Part shown: positions 8,848 to 16,838 of the stretch, piece by piece
Layout of the letters: each line of letters begins with the position of its first letter
Numbering within the stretch: the first letter of the stretch is position 1
Assembly (NCBI GenBank): GCA_012959435.1
Contig: DUDF01000202.1
Location: 1-44,989 of the forward strand
Length of the DNA stretch: 44,989 nucleotides
Direction of reading: 5' to 3'
DNA from: Candidatus Poseidoniales archaeon
GTDB lineage: Archaea; Thermoplasmatota; Poseidoniia; Poseidoniales; Thalassarchaeaceae
Program-made: the position numbers and the translations under genes
The notes under the pieces: generated by a model
Databases searched by the model: none
What the model saw: the letters and a program-made list of their open reading frames with translations, nothing else
Told to the model about the DNA's origin: nothing

Positions 8848-10014
8848 TCAGAAATCTGAAGTTGCGTATACTGTAACATCTTCTGGTGCCTCAACATCCA
8901 TTTTTGGTACAATCACAATATTGATTCCACTCTCAGCCACCATTTCCATCAATGATGCTGTTGCCTTTGTCTTGATGACAAGCGCTTGTGCGCCTTCTGT
9001 TTCGCCTGCTTGAGCAATTGTGTCTTTGACGCTAGCCGCATCAGAAACTGAATCATCTTCTAGAATGAATACTGCTTGATTTGCCTTCTTAGGCATGTTT
9101 CCAGCCCATTCTTTTACTTCATCAGGAATTTCTATTTTCTTTGAAGAGTCGTTGATTTCTCCTTCAGTTTTTTCAATTTTAGTGATAACGCGCTTTGCTG
9201 GTTCTGCTTGACCTAGGTGCTTCCCAATTACTTTCTTTTCTAAATGTTCAACTTCTCGGCTTTCTGGTGCAAATGCAATGTGGGTTAGTTTGTCACCAAG
9301 TACTCCAGCTAACTCTAATGCAATCATTCGGCCACCACGGTCGCCGTCTAAAAATGCCTTAACCATTGATTTGTTCTCTGCTAATTCAACCAATGAACTA
9401 TCAATACCTGCACCCATTACTGCAATTACATTTTTTATTCCGCAAGATGCCAAATTTAGAACATCATTCCGTCCTTCAACAATAATCAAAGCATCTGATG
9501 CCTCTACATTCGGACCACATGTCATGCCTGTATCTTTGTAAGTAGTAACTTCACTAGTTGTTAACACACTGCGAACTTCATCAATCAAATTATCTGCTTC
9601 TGTGTCACGTTGCCTAACAATATCAAGAAGAATATCTTTTGCACGGTCAACCATTGAAGTCCGCTTAGAAGAGCGGATATTAGATATTTCAAGCACCTTC
9701 AATTGTGAAGCTGCCGGCCCAATCCGTTCTATTGTTTCAAGAGCCGCGCCAATAATTGCGCTCTCTACATTCTCAAGAGATGATGGGATTTGAATTACTC
9801 CACTAACTTTCCCCTTATTGCTATCTAGTTCAACATCAATATGTCCAATGCGCCCAGAACGCTGTAATTTTCTCAAATCGAGTGCCTCTGGCATTAATCC
9901 CTCTGTTTGCCCAAAAATAGCACCGATGATGTCTTTTCTACGAGCTTGGCCATCAAGTTTGACGCTGACTCTAATCATGTATTTTGCATTGCCTGATTCT
10001 TTCATTTTTCTCAT
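8848..10014 (-). CDS. dnaG: Archaeal DnaG-type primase (Toprim)
   Basis: Archaeal DnaG is a Toprim-fold protein with primase activity that is also known as an exosome-associated RNA-binding subunit. The N-terminal domain has the family signature GAIFGQTEGLMPEALDLR followed by LQRSGRIGHIDVE. The Toprim core follows: DALIIVEGRNDV supplies the catalytic Glu (about residue 180), and AFLDGDRGG supplies the DxD metal site (about 223-225). The C-terminal third is charged and holds a second small domain. Its 388 residues are slightly short but normal for archaea. Two ATGs nine bases apart (10014 and 10005) could start it. The second has AAGGA at better spacing. The TerB-like gene is divergent, and a membrane protein gene lies just downstream. 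Confidence 0.95.
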   Translation of the reverse strand: MRKMKESGNAKYMIRVSVKLDGQARRKDIIGAIFGQTEGLMPEALDLRKLQRSGRIGHIDVELDSNKGKVSGVIQIPSSLENVESAIIGAALETIERIGPAASQLKVLEISNIRSSKRTSMVDRAKDILLDIVRQRDTEADNLIDEVRSVLTTSEVTTYKDTGMTCGPNVEASDALIIVEGRNDVLNLASCGIKNVIAVMGAGIDSSLVELAENKSMVKAFLDGDRGGRMIALELAGVLGDKLTHIAFAPESREVEHLEKKVIGKHLGQAEPAKRVITKIEKTEGEINDSSKKIEIPDEVKEWAGNMPKKANQAVFILEDDSVSDAASVKDTIAQAGETEGAQALVIKTKATASLMEMVAESGINIVIVPKMDVEAPEDVTVYATSDF

Positions 10015-10053
10015 TCCTTAGGTATACCCTGAACCGCCACTGGGGCCGTGTTT

Positions 10054-10140
10054 CTCGGATTCGAGCGTCTATGCGCCCGGTGATTAGGACAGGTGAACCT
10101 GTAAATTGGCCGAACTACCCTTCCTTCAAGAACCCACCGG
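10054..10140. other. GC-rich intergenic stretch with nested hairpins
   Basis: The gap between dnaG and the next gene is less AT-rich than other gaps here. It holds CTCG-GATT-CGAG (10054-10065), ACAGG-TGAA-CCTGT (10089-10102) and a long-range pair CCGGTG (10077-10082) with CACCGG (10135-10140) that encloses the second hairpin. It could be a leader structure or a small RNA in either direction. It does not match a tRNA or SRP RNA. Confidence 0.3.
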
Positions 10141-10183
10141 ACCCTTAGTCAAAGTGAAAAGGTGAAGCCAACGTGGCTACATT

Positions 10184-10669
10184 ATGCCCGCAGGCGATGG
10201 ACCGGTGCGAACCCGGGAGGTTTACGCTACGGTGATTGAAGTCCTTCTACGAGATGGGGTACTTACACAGGAAGAACAGCGATTAGCTACTAGATTAGCA
10301 ATTCTTCTTTTTCAGAAGGGAAATGACTTGAAAAATGTACCAGGGGAGATTTACAATTCTGTGATTGCAGGTGATCTTGTAGATGGTGGTGAAATTATCA
10401 ATAAAAACCAAAGAATGGACATCTATGAAGAAATGTTTGAAACTGCTTTTGTGAATGCATCATTGAGTCATGATGAAATGGCGGTGATTGCAATTTTACG
10501 GTCTAGTTTACGAATTACAGATAAAGAACATGAACTCGCTATTGAGGTGGTGAAAGGCACCCTAGAAGAAAGTGATGACCCTAAACTTCTTCAAAAAGTC
10601 AAAGATGAGTTGGCGGGTGCAATTGACCTCGTTGGTGGCATATTTGAATCGCTTCGCACAAAACGTTGA
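10184..10669 (+). CDS. Small acidic helical protein, possibly TerB-like
   Basis: A 161-residue cytoplasmic protein, all helical by appearance. Two similar halves each have an acidic turn followed by a helix: LLRDGVLTQEEQRLATRLA near residue 22 and NASLSHDEMAVIAILRSSLR near 93. This pattern (DG-hydrophobic-xxEE-hydrophobic helix) recalls the TerB/TerB-like fold, which carries conserved acidic residues and is often metal-linked, but the match is by eye and weak. No membrane segment is visible. The gene has no close Shine-Dalgarno sequence before the ATG and may be leaderless. It is followed on the same strand by a 67-codon gene and a MobA-like gene. Confidence 0.6.
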   Translation: MPAGDGPVRTREVYATVIEVLLRDGVLTQEEQRLATRLAILLFQKGNDLKNVPGEIYNSVIAGDLVDGGEIINKNQRMDIYEEMFETAFVNASLSHDEMAVIAILRSSLRITDKEHELAIEVVKGTLEESDDPKLLQKVKDELAGAIDLVGGIFESLRTKR

Positions 10670-10738
10670 GGGAAGAAATAGACTGAAAATTGACTTAACA
10701 GCCAAAATGAACATGAAGACTAGCGCCTACGGCAGTAC

Positions 10739-10942
10739 ATGCGTTTTCTTGAGCCAGAGGATCCCATTGCATTAGCGGCTCTTGAATATCTGTTAGATAG
10801 AAACGCTACTGACATTACAAAACTACTAGAATGGTTGCCTTCGGCCCAAACTAGGCGAGACCGATTAGCAATTCTACAACGAGCCAATAGTTTGATGGAA
10901 GAATTAGAGTATGCTGTCAACAGAATCGCCGAGGTTGAATGA
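10739..10942 (+). CDS. Small helical protein of unknown function (67 aa)
   Basis: The product is short and helical, beginning MRFLEPEDPIALAALEYLLD and ending in a helix with a regular heptad-like pattern (RRDRLAILQRANSLMEEL). No family is recognised. It is supported by its position: the stop codon TGA is immediately followed by the ATG of the MobA-like gene with no gap, so the two are probably translated together. It could be a partner of the nucleotidyltransferase or of the TerB-like protein upstream, but nothing in the sequence proves this. Confidence 0.6.
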   Translation: MRFLEPEDPIALAALEYLLDRNATDITKLLEWLPSAQTRRDRLAILQRANSLMEELEYAVNRIAEVE

Positions 10943-11605
10943 ATGGGGACGCGGACTGTCGCTGAAGGGGCAATCATCCTCGCTGGTGGCCCCTCAAGTA
11001 GAATGGGTGAGCCAAAGGCTCTGGTTGAAGTAGGGGGGGAAGCAATGCTTCTGCGGATTGTGAAGGCACTCCAATCTGCTGGCATCACTCAAACAATTCT
11101 ATCATTCAAAAATCAAGAACAAGCAACTTCAATCGTTAACGCTCTTCAACAAAATTCTCAGAAATGGCCACCAGATATTGAGGATGATGAATTAGCAATG
11201 AGAATGGTGTTTGACGACCATTTGAATCAGAATCAAAACTCAGCGATAAGAGGAATAAGCGAAGCAGCCATCGTTGCACACCAACTTGGATGGGATACCG
11301 TACAGATTGTACCTTGTGATGTGCCATTCATTGAACCACAACTGTTTCCCCTCTTGTATGGCAATTTATCAAAACACAGTAATTGTGCAGTCATTCGGTC
11401 TGATTCAGGTATTGAGCCATTACTATTCTGCGCTAAGACAGAAGCACTCAATGCCGCTCTCAACGACATGAGCATGGCAGCACACCAAATGATTTCAAAG
11501 ATGAATTCAGTGGAGGTGGGCCCTGCTGAGTGGGGAGCAGCAGGAATTACAAATCGCTGCTTTACCAATGTTAACTCAAAAGAGGATCTTGATTCCATCA
11601 ATTGA
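10943..11605 (+). CDS. MobA-like NTP transferase (molybdenum cofactor guanylyltransferase family)
   Basis: The protein carries the nucleotidyltransferase signature AIILAGGPSSRMGEPKAL at the N-terminus, which binds the nucleotide phosphates. It has the metal-site motif VPCDVPFIEPQ near residue 125, and ends with CFTNVNSKEDL, the typical end of MobA-type proteins. MobA attaches GMP to molybdopterin; relatives use other nucleotides and sugars or alcohols, so the substrate is not certain. Its 220 residues fit the family. It follows the 67-codon gene directly, and its 3' end overlaps the convergent purN by eight bases. No molybdenum enzyme is in the window. Confidence 0.85.
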   Translation: MGTRTVAEGAIILAGGPSSRMGEPKALVEVGGEAMLLRIVKALQSAGITQTILSFKNQEQATSIVNALQQNSQKWPPDIEDDELAMRMVFDDHLNQNQNSAIRGISEAAIVAHQLGWDTVQIVPCDVPFIEPQLFPLLYGNLSKHSNCAVIRSDSGIEPLLFCAKTEALNAALNDMSMAAHQMISKMNSVEVGPAEWGAAGITNRCFTNVNSKEDLDSIN

Positions 11606-12293
11606 TTCGGAATCGGCTACCGTCTGCAACCACCCTGCCTTCAGCAATGGCATCAATTACCGCCGGGTAGAGATTGTGTTCAATCTCCGTTCTCACCCGC
11701 TCACCTAAGGAATCTTCATCTTCCCCGAGTTGAATTACAGTGGTTTCGCTAGCGATTAGAGGGCCATCATCAACACCCGCACTCACGAAATGCACCGACG
11801 CACCAGAAGTGGTCGCACCAGCAGCCAAAGTATCCCTAACCCCGTGGGCACCAGGATAGAGAGCCCCTTCATCACCCCAAGGACTAGGATGGATGTTTAC
11901 CACCCCACCTAATCTCGGAGATAAGAAATCTGTAGTCAAAATTCGCATGTATCCGCTACAAACTACCATTTCAACTCGGTATTCATCTAGAACTTCTGCA
12001 ACTGCTTGTTCATGTGCTAATCTTCGAGCCCGAGCACCATCGGAACCAACTTCAAAATCACTTCTAGGTTGCAACGGAATGCAAATTCCAATTACTCCGT
12101 GTTTGGCTGCTCTATCCAAACCTTTTACTGCTGGTTTATCAGAAATCACAACAACCGTTTCATGAGAGCAATCATTTGATTCTTGGTGTTGTAAAAGCGC
12201 TTCTAAGCCTGAACCTGAGCCTGAAATAAGCACGCCTATTTTTAGCGGCTCGTCAATAGATGCAATCCTCGGAAGATTGTATTGGCCGGACAT
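11598..12293 (-). CDS. purN: Phosphoribosylglycinamide formyltransferase
   Basis: PurN transfers a formyl group from 10-formyl-tetrahydrofolate to GAR, the third step of purine synthesis. The N-terminal phosphate loop IGVLISGSGSGLEALL is present. The catalytic Asn and His lie in VVNIHPSPWG, and the catalytic Asp in GVDDGPLIA. The loop after NIHPS is WGDEGALYPGAHGVRDTLAAG, a variant of the usual LLP.F.G..a sequence. Length (231) is slightly above the bacterial norm. The other purine gene in the window, purH, lies 1.1 kb further right on the same strand with two plus-strand genes between, so they are not a simple operon. The ATG is close to the probable transcript start. Confidence 0.93.
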   Translation of the reverse strand: MSGQYNLPRIASIDEPLKIGVLISGSGSGLEALLQHQESNDCSHETVVVISDKPAVKGLDRAAKHGVIGICIPLQPRSDFEVGSDGARARRLAHEQAVAEVLDEYRVEMVVCSGYMRILTTDFLSPRLGGVVNIHPSPWGDEGALYPGAHGVRDTLAAGATTSGASVHFVSAGVDDGPLIASETTVIQLGEDEDSLGERVRTEIEHNLYPAVIDAIAEGRVVADGSRFRIN

Positions 12294-12410
12294 GTTCGGG
12301 AAACCTCACTCGGCATAGGCTAGATGCCTCACCCTCAAGTTAAGGGGCTGGGTCAACGCTTTTGAGCAAATCGGCTATTTTTTAGACACCACACTATGCC
12401 GCAATAAATA

Positions 12411-12417
12411 GGAGGAG
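12411..12417 (+). promoter_or_regulatory. Ribosome binding site GGAGGAG that decides a CTG start
   Basis: GGAGGAG is followed by ATATT and then CTG at 12423, in frame with the DUF454 gene. The distance equals that of the TTG starts of the MscS and ArlCDE-like genes. The only nearby ATG (12427) is out of frame and stops after three codons. Confidence 0.55.
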
Positions 12418-12422
12418 ATATT

Positions 12423-12863
12423 CTGAATGAGCGTCTAGAGAATATTGATACCATTGTTGAGAAGTATTCTCGTAAATCAACACCCATGAAAAGACGCTTC
12501 TATGTGTCTCTTGGATTAATTTTCATTGTTTGCGCAATTATTGGTATTTGGATTCCGGGTTGGCCAACTGTTTCTTGGGCTGTTCCAGCAGCTTATCTTT
12601 TCAGTCTTTCAAATGAAAAATTGTTCCGATGGACTTTGACAAATCGTTGGTTTGGCTCAGCATTGTTTGACTACTACTCTACAGGAAAAACACTACCCAA
12701 GCACGTTAAAACTTGGATAATTGTGTTCATTACCATAATGTCTACTATTTCTATTTGGATCACTGACCTTACGGGCGACCCAGGATATGGCCAAGCATTT
12801 ATTGCTATTGTTTGGTTAATTGGTGTATGGTTCATCAATTCTAAAGTTAAGACCCGTACTTAA
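12423..12863 (+). CDS. DUF454 (YbaN-like) inner-membrane protein
   Basis: The protein has the DUF454 pattern: a hydrophobic first span ending in a Pro-containing turn (GIWIPGWPTVSWAVPAAYLF), the conserved helix FSLSNEKLFRWTLTNRWFG, a short basic stretch, and two further spans. Its biochemical role is unknown even in bacteria. The first in-frame ATG is 12486, but a strong Shine-Dalgarno sequence lies 69-75 bases before it and points to CTG 12423. That start adds 21 residues (LNERLENIDTIVEKYSRKS and two more) forming a charged cytoplasmic helix. The frame is closed by TAA just upstream of the ribosome site. If CTG is not used, the gene starts at 12486. Confidence 0.8.
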   Translation: MNERLENIDTIVEKYSRKSTPMKRRFYVSLGLIFIVCAIIGIWIPGWPTVSWAVPAAYLFSLSNEKLFRWTLTNRWFGSALFDYYSTGKTLPKHVKTWIIVFITIMSTISIWITDLTGDPGYGQAFIAIVWLIGVWFINSKVKTRT

Positions 12864-12944
12864 GTTTCAACAAATTACTTTTTGGTTGGTAATCATACTA
12901 AAATCCCCATGGGTATTATATTGAAGTAGTTCCGGTAACATACT

Positions 12945-13409
12945 ATGAAAGTAAGAAGTTTGGCCCTTATTGGGATGATTTTGTTGATTATGATGCCTGG
13001 TTGTACCACTCCTTGGGGGTATGCCATGGCAAATGATGCAACAAGAGGAGGGGTGATTTTGGGTGTTTACGATGCAGACGATGCCGCCGATACTGCTACT
13101 GACGATACTGACGATACATTGATGAGAATTGATTGGATTGAAGGTGGGGATGATTTAGATTGGAATAAGGTGCAACCACTTCGTTTGAGTATTGGGGATA
13201 ATGTATATGATTGTGGAATCCAGGGAAATTTCCCTTGCTTGATTCAACAAAATGGTGGTGATGATGATAATTTGTGGGAAATGAATGATATTCTCATGAT
13301 TATAGAGAACGGGGAAAATATTGTTGGTGCAAGCGGAGGCCAGGTAGATATTCATATTTCATATGAAGGTAGTAAGATAAGTGGAACATATTCAATATAT
13401 ATTGTTTGA
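12945..13409 (+). CDS. Secreted lipoprotein of unknown function
   Basis: The N-terminus is a lipoprotein signal peptide: MKVRSLALIGMILLIMM followed by the lipobox-like PGC with Cys at about residue 20, the probable lipid attachment site. The mature part is small, acidic and strand-rich. It holds a low-complexity Asp/Ala/Thr run (DADDAADTATDDTDDT) and two later cysteines that could form a disulfide in the sequence YDCGIQGNFPC. The domain resembles no family I can name. It is probably attached to the outer face of the membrane. It is the only gene on the plus strand directly before the convergent purH. Confidence 0.7.
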   Translation: MKVRSLALIGMILLIMMPGCTTPWGYAMANDATRGGVILGVYDADDAADTATDDTDDTLMRIDWIEGGDDLDWNKVQPLRLSIGDNVYDCGIQGNFPCLIQQNGGDDDNLWEMNDILMIIENGENIVGASGGQVDIHISYEGSKISGTYSIYIV

Positions 13410-13429
13410 AATAAATTATTTATTGATTA

Positions 13430-15091
13430 TCAATGTCTGAACAAACGAACTCCTGTGAAGAGCATGGTCATCCCATGCTCATCTGCAGCGTCAATTACTT
13501 CTTGGTCACGGATTGAACCGCCCGGTTGAACTACGCTAGTAATTCCTATCTCATGTGAAGTGTCAATACCATCTCTGAAAGGGAAGAATGCATCTGATAC
13601 CATCATCGCACCTGTTGCTCGCTCGCCCGCACGACGTGCTGCAATTCTAACTGCTTCAACTCTGCTAGTTTGGCCGGGGCCAATTCCAACTGTTGCGAAT
13701 CCTGTGGAAGTAGGTTGAACAAAGACTACACAATTTGATTTCACTTGGGCACAAACAGTAACACCAAATCGAGCCAAATCAATTTGACCTTCATCAGCCG
13801 ATTTTTTAGTCACTGATTTGACATCTCCCCAGTTAATTTGAGGCGCTCCTTCTTCTTGTGCTAACCAGCCGCCATCAATTTGTCTCCAACGTAATACCGG
13901 ATCTAGCGGAGTGAAATTATCAAAAGTTAGCATTCGGCGATTCTTTTTCTCTGACAATAATTCTAAGGCTGAATCGTCAAATCCTGGGGCAATAATACAT
14001 TCAACGAAATGTCCCCCAATCGCTTCTGCTACCTCAAGTGACACAACTTGATTGAACGCAATTACACAGCCGAAAGCAGATTCTGGGTCGCTAGCAAGTG
14101 CATCATTCCAGGCATCCACTTGGTTAGTGGAAATCGCAACACCACAGGCGTTTGTGTGTTTTATGATTACACAACAATGAGGGTTTTGACTCCATTCATC
14201 CCCACTCACAGAGCGAGCAAAACGTAGTGCTGCATCCAAATCAAGATAATTGTTGAAAGATAATTCCTTGCCGCCATGCTGGTTTGCAGATGCCAACCCT
14301 TCTGGCATTTCCCCAACTCGTGAAGCGTCAAAAAAGCCTGCCATTTGGTGTGGGTTTTCCCCATATCTCAACCGGTTCAATTGACCACCTGAAATCAACA
14401 ACCTTGGAGGTAAATCACCTTCTAATTCAACCCCTTCAAAGCGTTCTGCCAACGTTGTTGCTAATGCCACATCGTAAGCCGCTGTTCTCTCAAATGCAGT
14501 CAATGCAAGCCTTTGTCTTACATCTAATGGAACTGACTTCGGGTCACCATCTGTCTGCTGTAAATGTACTAGAACTTCATCATATTGACTTGGGTCTGCC
14601 ATCACTAAAATATCAGGATGATTCTTTGCTGCAGCCCTGATTAATGTCGGCCCACCAATATCAACCATCTCAATCAATTCATCAATCCCAACAGGTGGTT
14701 GACGCGCTGCAACCTCCTCAAATGGATAGAGATTTACAACCACCATATCAATGCGCGGATATCCAAGATTGGCTAAGGTTTGTACATCATCTGGATTGTT
14801 TCCTCGAGCAAGAATTGGTGCATGAATTGCTGGGTGAAGAGTTTTGACTCTACCATCAAAGACTTCGGGGTGCTCAGTGATTGAACTAACATCATCAACC
14901 ACTACCCCAGACTCTCGTAACAGCCGAGCAGTGCCACCTGTACTAACTATTTTCCAGCCCATCGCTTCCAAGGCTACTGCTAGAGCAGTGACCCCTGTTT
15001 TATCGTAAACACTGAGAAGTGCGCGTGGTGAATTATCACCTATTTTACCGGGCACATTGGTGCTCGTTCCGGGTTGTTCATCGGCACTCAT
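13430..15091 (-). CDS. purH: Bifunctional AICAR formyltransferase / IMP cyclohydrolase
   Basis: PurH performs the last two steps of IMP synthesis. The N-terminal MGS-like cyclohydrolase domain is intact: ALLSVYDKTGV, IVSTGGTARLL and the motif VKTLHPAIHAPILARG. The transformylase part shows RYGENPHQMAGF, LSFNNYLDLDAALRF, the catalytic Lys-His in CCVIIKHTNACGVA, and the C-terminal MVSDAFFPFRDG...VVQPGGSIRDQEVI. Length (553) is close to bacterial PurH. Many archaea use the unrelated PurP and PurO instead, so this fused form marks a bacterial-type pathway, together with purN nearby. ATG 15091 is preferred over TTG 15094. Confidence 0.96.
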   Translation of the reverse strand: MSADEQPGTSTNVPGKIGDNSPRALLSVYDKTGVTALAVALEAMGWKIVSTGGTARLLRESGVVVDDVSSITEHPEVFDGRVKTLHPAIHAPILARGNNPDDVQTLANLGYPRIDMVVVNLYPFEEVAARQPPVGIDELIEMVDIGGPTLIRAAAKNHPDILVMADPSQYDEVLVHLQQTDGDPKSVPLDVRQRLALTAFERTAAYDVALATTLAERFEGVELEGDLPPRLLISGGQLNRLRYGENPHQMAGFFDASRVGEMPEGLASANQHGGKELSFNNYLDLDAALRFARSVSGDEWSQNPHCCVIIKHTNACGVAISTNQVDAWNDALASDPESAFGCVIAFNQVVSLEVAEAIGGHFVECIIAPGFDDSALELLSEKKNRRMLTFDNFTPLDPVLRWRQIDGGWLAQEEGAPQINWGDVKSVTKKSADEGQIDLARFGVTVCAQVKSNCVVFVQPTSTGFATVGIGPGQTSRVEAVRIAARRAGERATGAMMVSDAFFPFRDGIDTSHEIGITSVVQPGGSIRDQEVIDAADEHGMTMLFTGVRLFRH

Positions 15092-15170
15092 CAAAGGAAC
15101 CCGTTGTCATTGGATGGGGGGGCCACTCTTGACCGTTCTGCTAACCTAATTTTCAGAATATTGGAGTTAA

Positions 15171-15198
15171 GGTGACTAAATGTTTGAATTTAGTCACC
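15171..15198 (-). terminator. Perfect 11-bp hairpin containing the thermosome stop codon
   Basis: GGTGACTAAAT (15171-15181) and ATTTAGTCACC (15188-15198) pair fully around a six-base loop. On the minus strand the right arm encodes the last codons GGT GAC and the TAA of the chaperonin gene, so the stop codon is inside the stem. Confidence 0.6.
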
Positions 15199-16764
15199 TC
15201 TTGCACTGATAACTTGGTCGCAACGAAGAAGTGTATTTGCTGTTTCAGTTGCCGCCATAATACCATGAAATATGCTTTCAGCGGGCTCAAGAACATCTGA
15301 CATTGATGTGATTGAACCATCTGAACTAACACCAGCAGCGACCATGTTTTCTCTTACCGCCGAACGGAGTTCAAGAAGCGCATCAAGTGGGTTGACACCA
15401 GAATTTGATGCTAACATCCATGGAATCATCTCAAGGGCTCTACTGAAAGCATCCATGCCAAGGCGACTTCGGTCAGCAATTTTTTCTGCTGCCTCTTTTA
15501 CTGCTTTTGAAGCAATCATATGTGATGCTCCACCACCAGGAAGTAGTGTACCTTCACTAAGTGCAAGGCTAGTTGCCCTAAGAGCATCATACATCCCACG
15601 GATTGTCTCTTCTGCGCCCATTGCCCCACCAACGAGAATTGTAACTAGTGGGCCTGCACATTCATCGAAGATAATTCTGTCTTGGACTTCATCAGTTGCT
15701 AATCGTCGTTGTGCTTCAAAACGACCGACTAATCCTAGATTATCACTACTAAGGTCATCTAGATGTTCAACTAATTTTGCGCCACTGGCTTGAGCTAAAT
15801 GGGCTAATTGCTTCTGGTCTACGTCATGAATGACTACTTTCCCAGCTGCTGCAAGTCGATGGAGTACGATTCGGTCAATGTCCCCGCTAGAACAAATTAT
15901 TTCTGCATCGGTAGCAATTATTTTGTCAGCAATTTCTGCCAACGTTTCTTCATGTATTGCTATGAATTTCTGAAGATCTTCTGCTGATTGTAATTCTATC
16001 TCAGTATCCCTCTTTGTTTCTCTCTGCTTGATGTCACAATTGAGAAGTGCCACTTTGGCGTTTTCTTTGATACCAGCCATTCTCTCCATTGGAATTCGCT
16101 GTCGCCAAAATACACCCATAACCATACGAGTGTCATTTATTGTGCTATCTTCTAATTTTTCAAACAGTACGTCTTCGGCTTCGCAACGAATACCTGATTC
16201 AGTTTCATGGGTCACCAGCGCAAGTGCTTCCACCAGCATTGCCGCAAAACGCTTATCGGAGCCTGCTGCGCGCCCTGTCAAGGATGTTGAAGCAACCTTC
16301 TGTAACAACTCGATATCATCTTCTAAACATTCAATTACATTGTCTTCAAGTGCTGAAACCGCTATTTCAGCAGCCATCAAATAACCATCAACTACTGTAA
16401 GTGGGTGGACACCTTTTCGAATTAATCTCCCAGCTTCATCTAGAAGAGCACCGGCAAGAAGGACTGTTGAAGTCACCCCATCGCCAATCGCAGATTCTTG
16501 GGCTTTGCCCAATGATACGAGAAGTTTGGCACCTGGATTTTTTATCAATAAATCATTCAGTACCCTTGCACCATCAGATGTTACTGCAAATTCACCATTG
16601 GTTTTGTACAATCCTTTGTCCAATCCACGTGGCCCGAGTGTTCCTCGAAGTATTGAAGAGAGAGTTCTTGCGGCGTATATCAACTTCTGAGTTACTTCCA
16701 CTCCAGAGGTGACCCTAGTCTCTTGACGAACTATCGAAACTGGACCCCGTGCACCTTCAACCAT
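15190..16764 (-). CDS. Group II chaperonin (thermosome) subunit, divergent
   Basis: The gene encodes an ATP-driven protein-folding ring subunit in the cytoplasm. Family motifs are present but altered. GPRGLDKGLYKTNG replaces GPKGMDKMLVD..G. TSDGARVL replaces TNDGATIL. The phosphate loop reads GDGVTSTVLLAG instead of GDGTTTAVVLAG. LLPGGGASHM has His where Glu is usual. The C-terminus GVNPLDALLELRSA...LLRCDQVISARGD follows the family layout but lacks a GGM tail. The key Asp of GDG and the Asp of MYDAL remain, so ATPase activity is plausible. ATG 16764 is chosen because GGGTGAG lies just upstream. The changes suggest a specialised paralogue, with a standard subunit likely elsewhere. Confidence 0.93.
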   Translation of the reverse strand: MVEGARGPVSIVRQETRVTSGVEVTQKLIYAARTLSSILRGTLGPRGLDKGLYKTNGEFAVTSDGARVLNDLLIKNPGAKLLVSLGKAQESAIGDGVTSTVLLAGALLDEAGRLIRKGVHPLTVVDGYLMAAEIAVSALEDNVIECLEDDIELLQKVASTSLTGRAAGSDKRFAAMLVEALALVTHETESGIRCEAEDVLFEKLEDSTINDTRMVMGVFWRQRIPMERMAGIKENAKVALLNCDIKQRETKRDTEIELQSAEDLQKFIAIHEETLAEIADKIIATDAEIICSSGDIDRIVLHRLAAAGKVVIHDVDQKQLAHLAQASGAKLVEHLDDLSSDNLGLVGRFEAQRRLATDEVQDRIIFDECAGPLVTILVGGAMGAEETIRGMYDALRATSLALSEGTLLPGGGASHMIASKAVKEAAEKIADRSRLGMDAFSRALEMIPWMLASNSGVNPLDALLELRSAVRENMVAAGVSSDGSITSMSDVLEPAESIFHGIMAATETANTLLRCDQVISARGD

Positions 16765-16838
16765 ACACTCACCCAATATATCTGACCTACAACCCCTTGA
16801 TGAACCTTTGAGATATTTGAGAGCGGAAAATTTGTTGA

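Noticed and set aside
10168-10180. Small dyad AGCCA-ACG-TGGCT before the TerB-like gene
   Set aside because: Five pairs only and very close to the start; too weak to call a regulatory site.
16028-16384. Ser-rich plus-strand ORF opposite the thermosome gene
   Set aside because: It is an antisense shadow of a clear chaperonin coding region.
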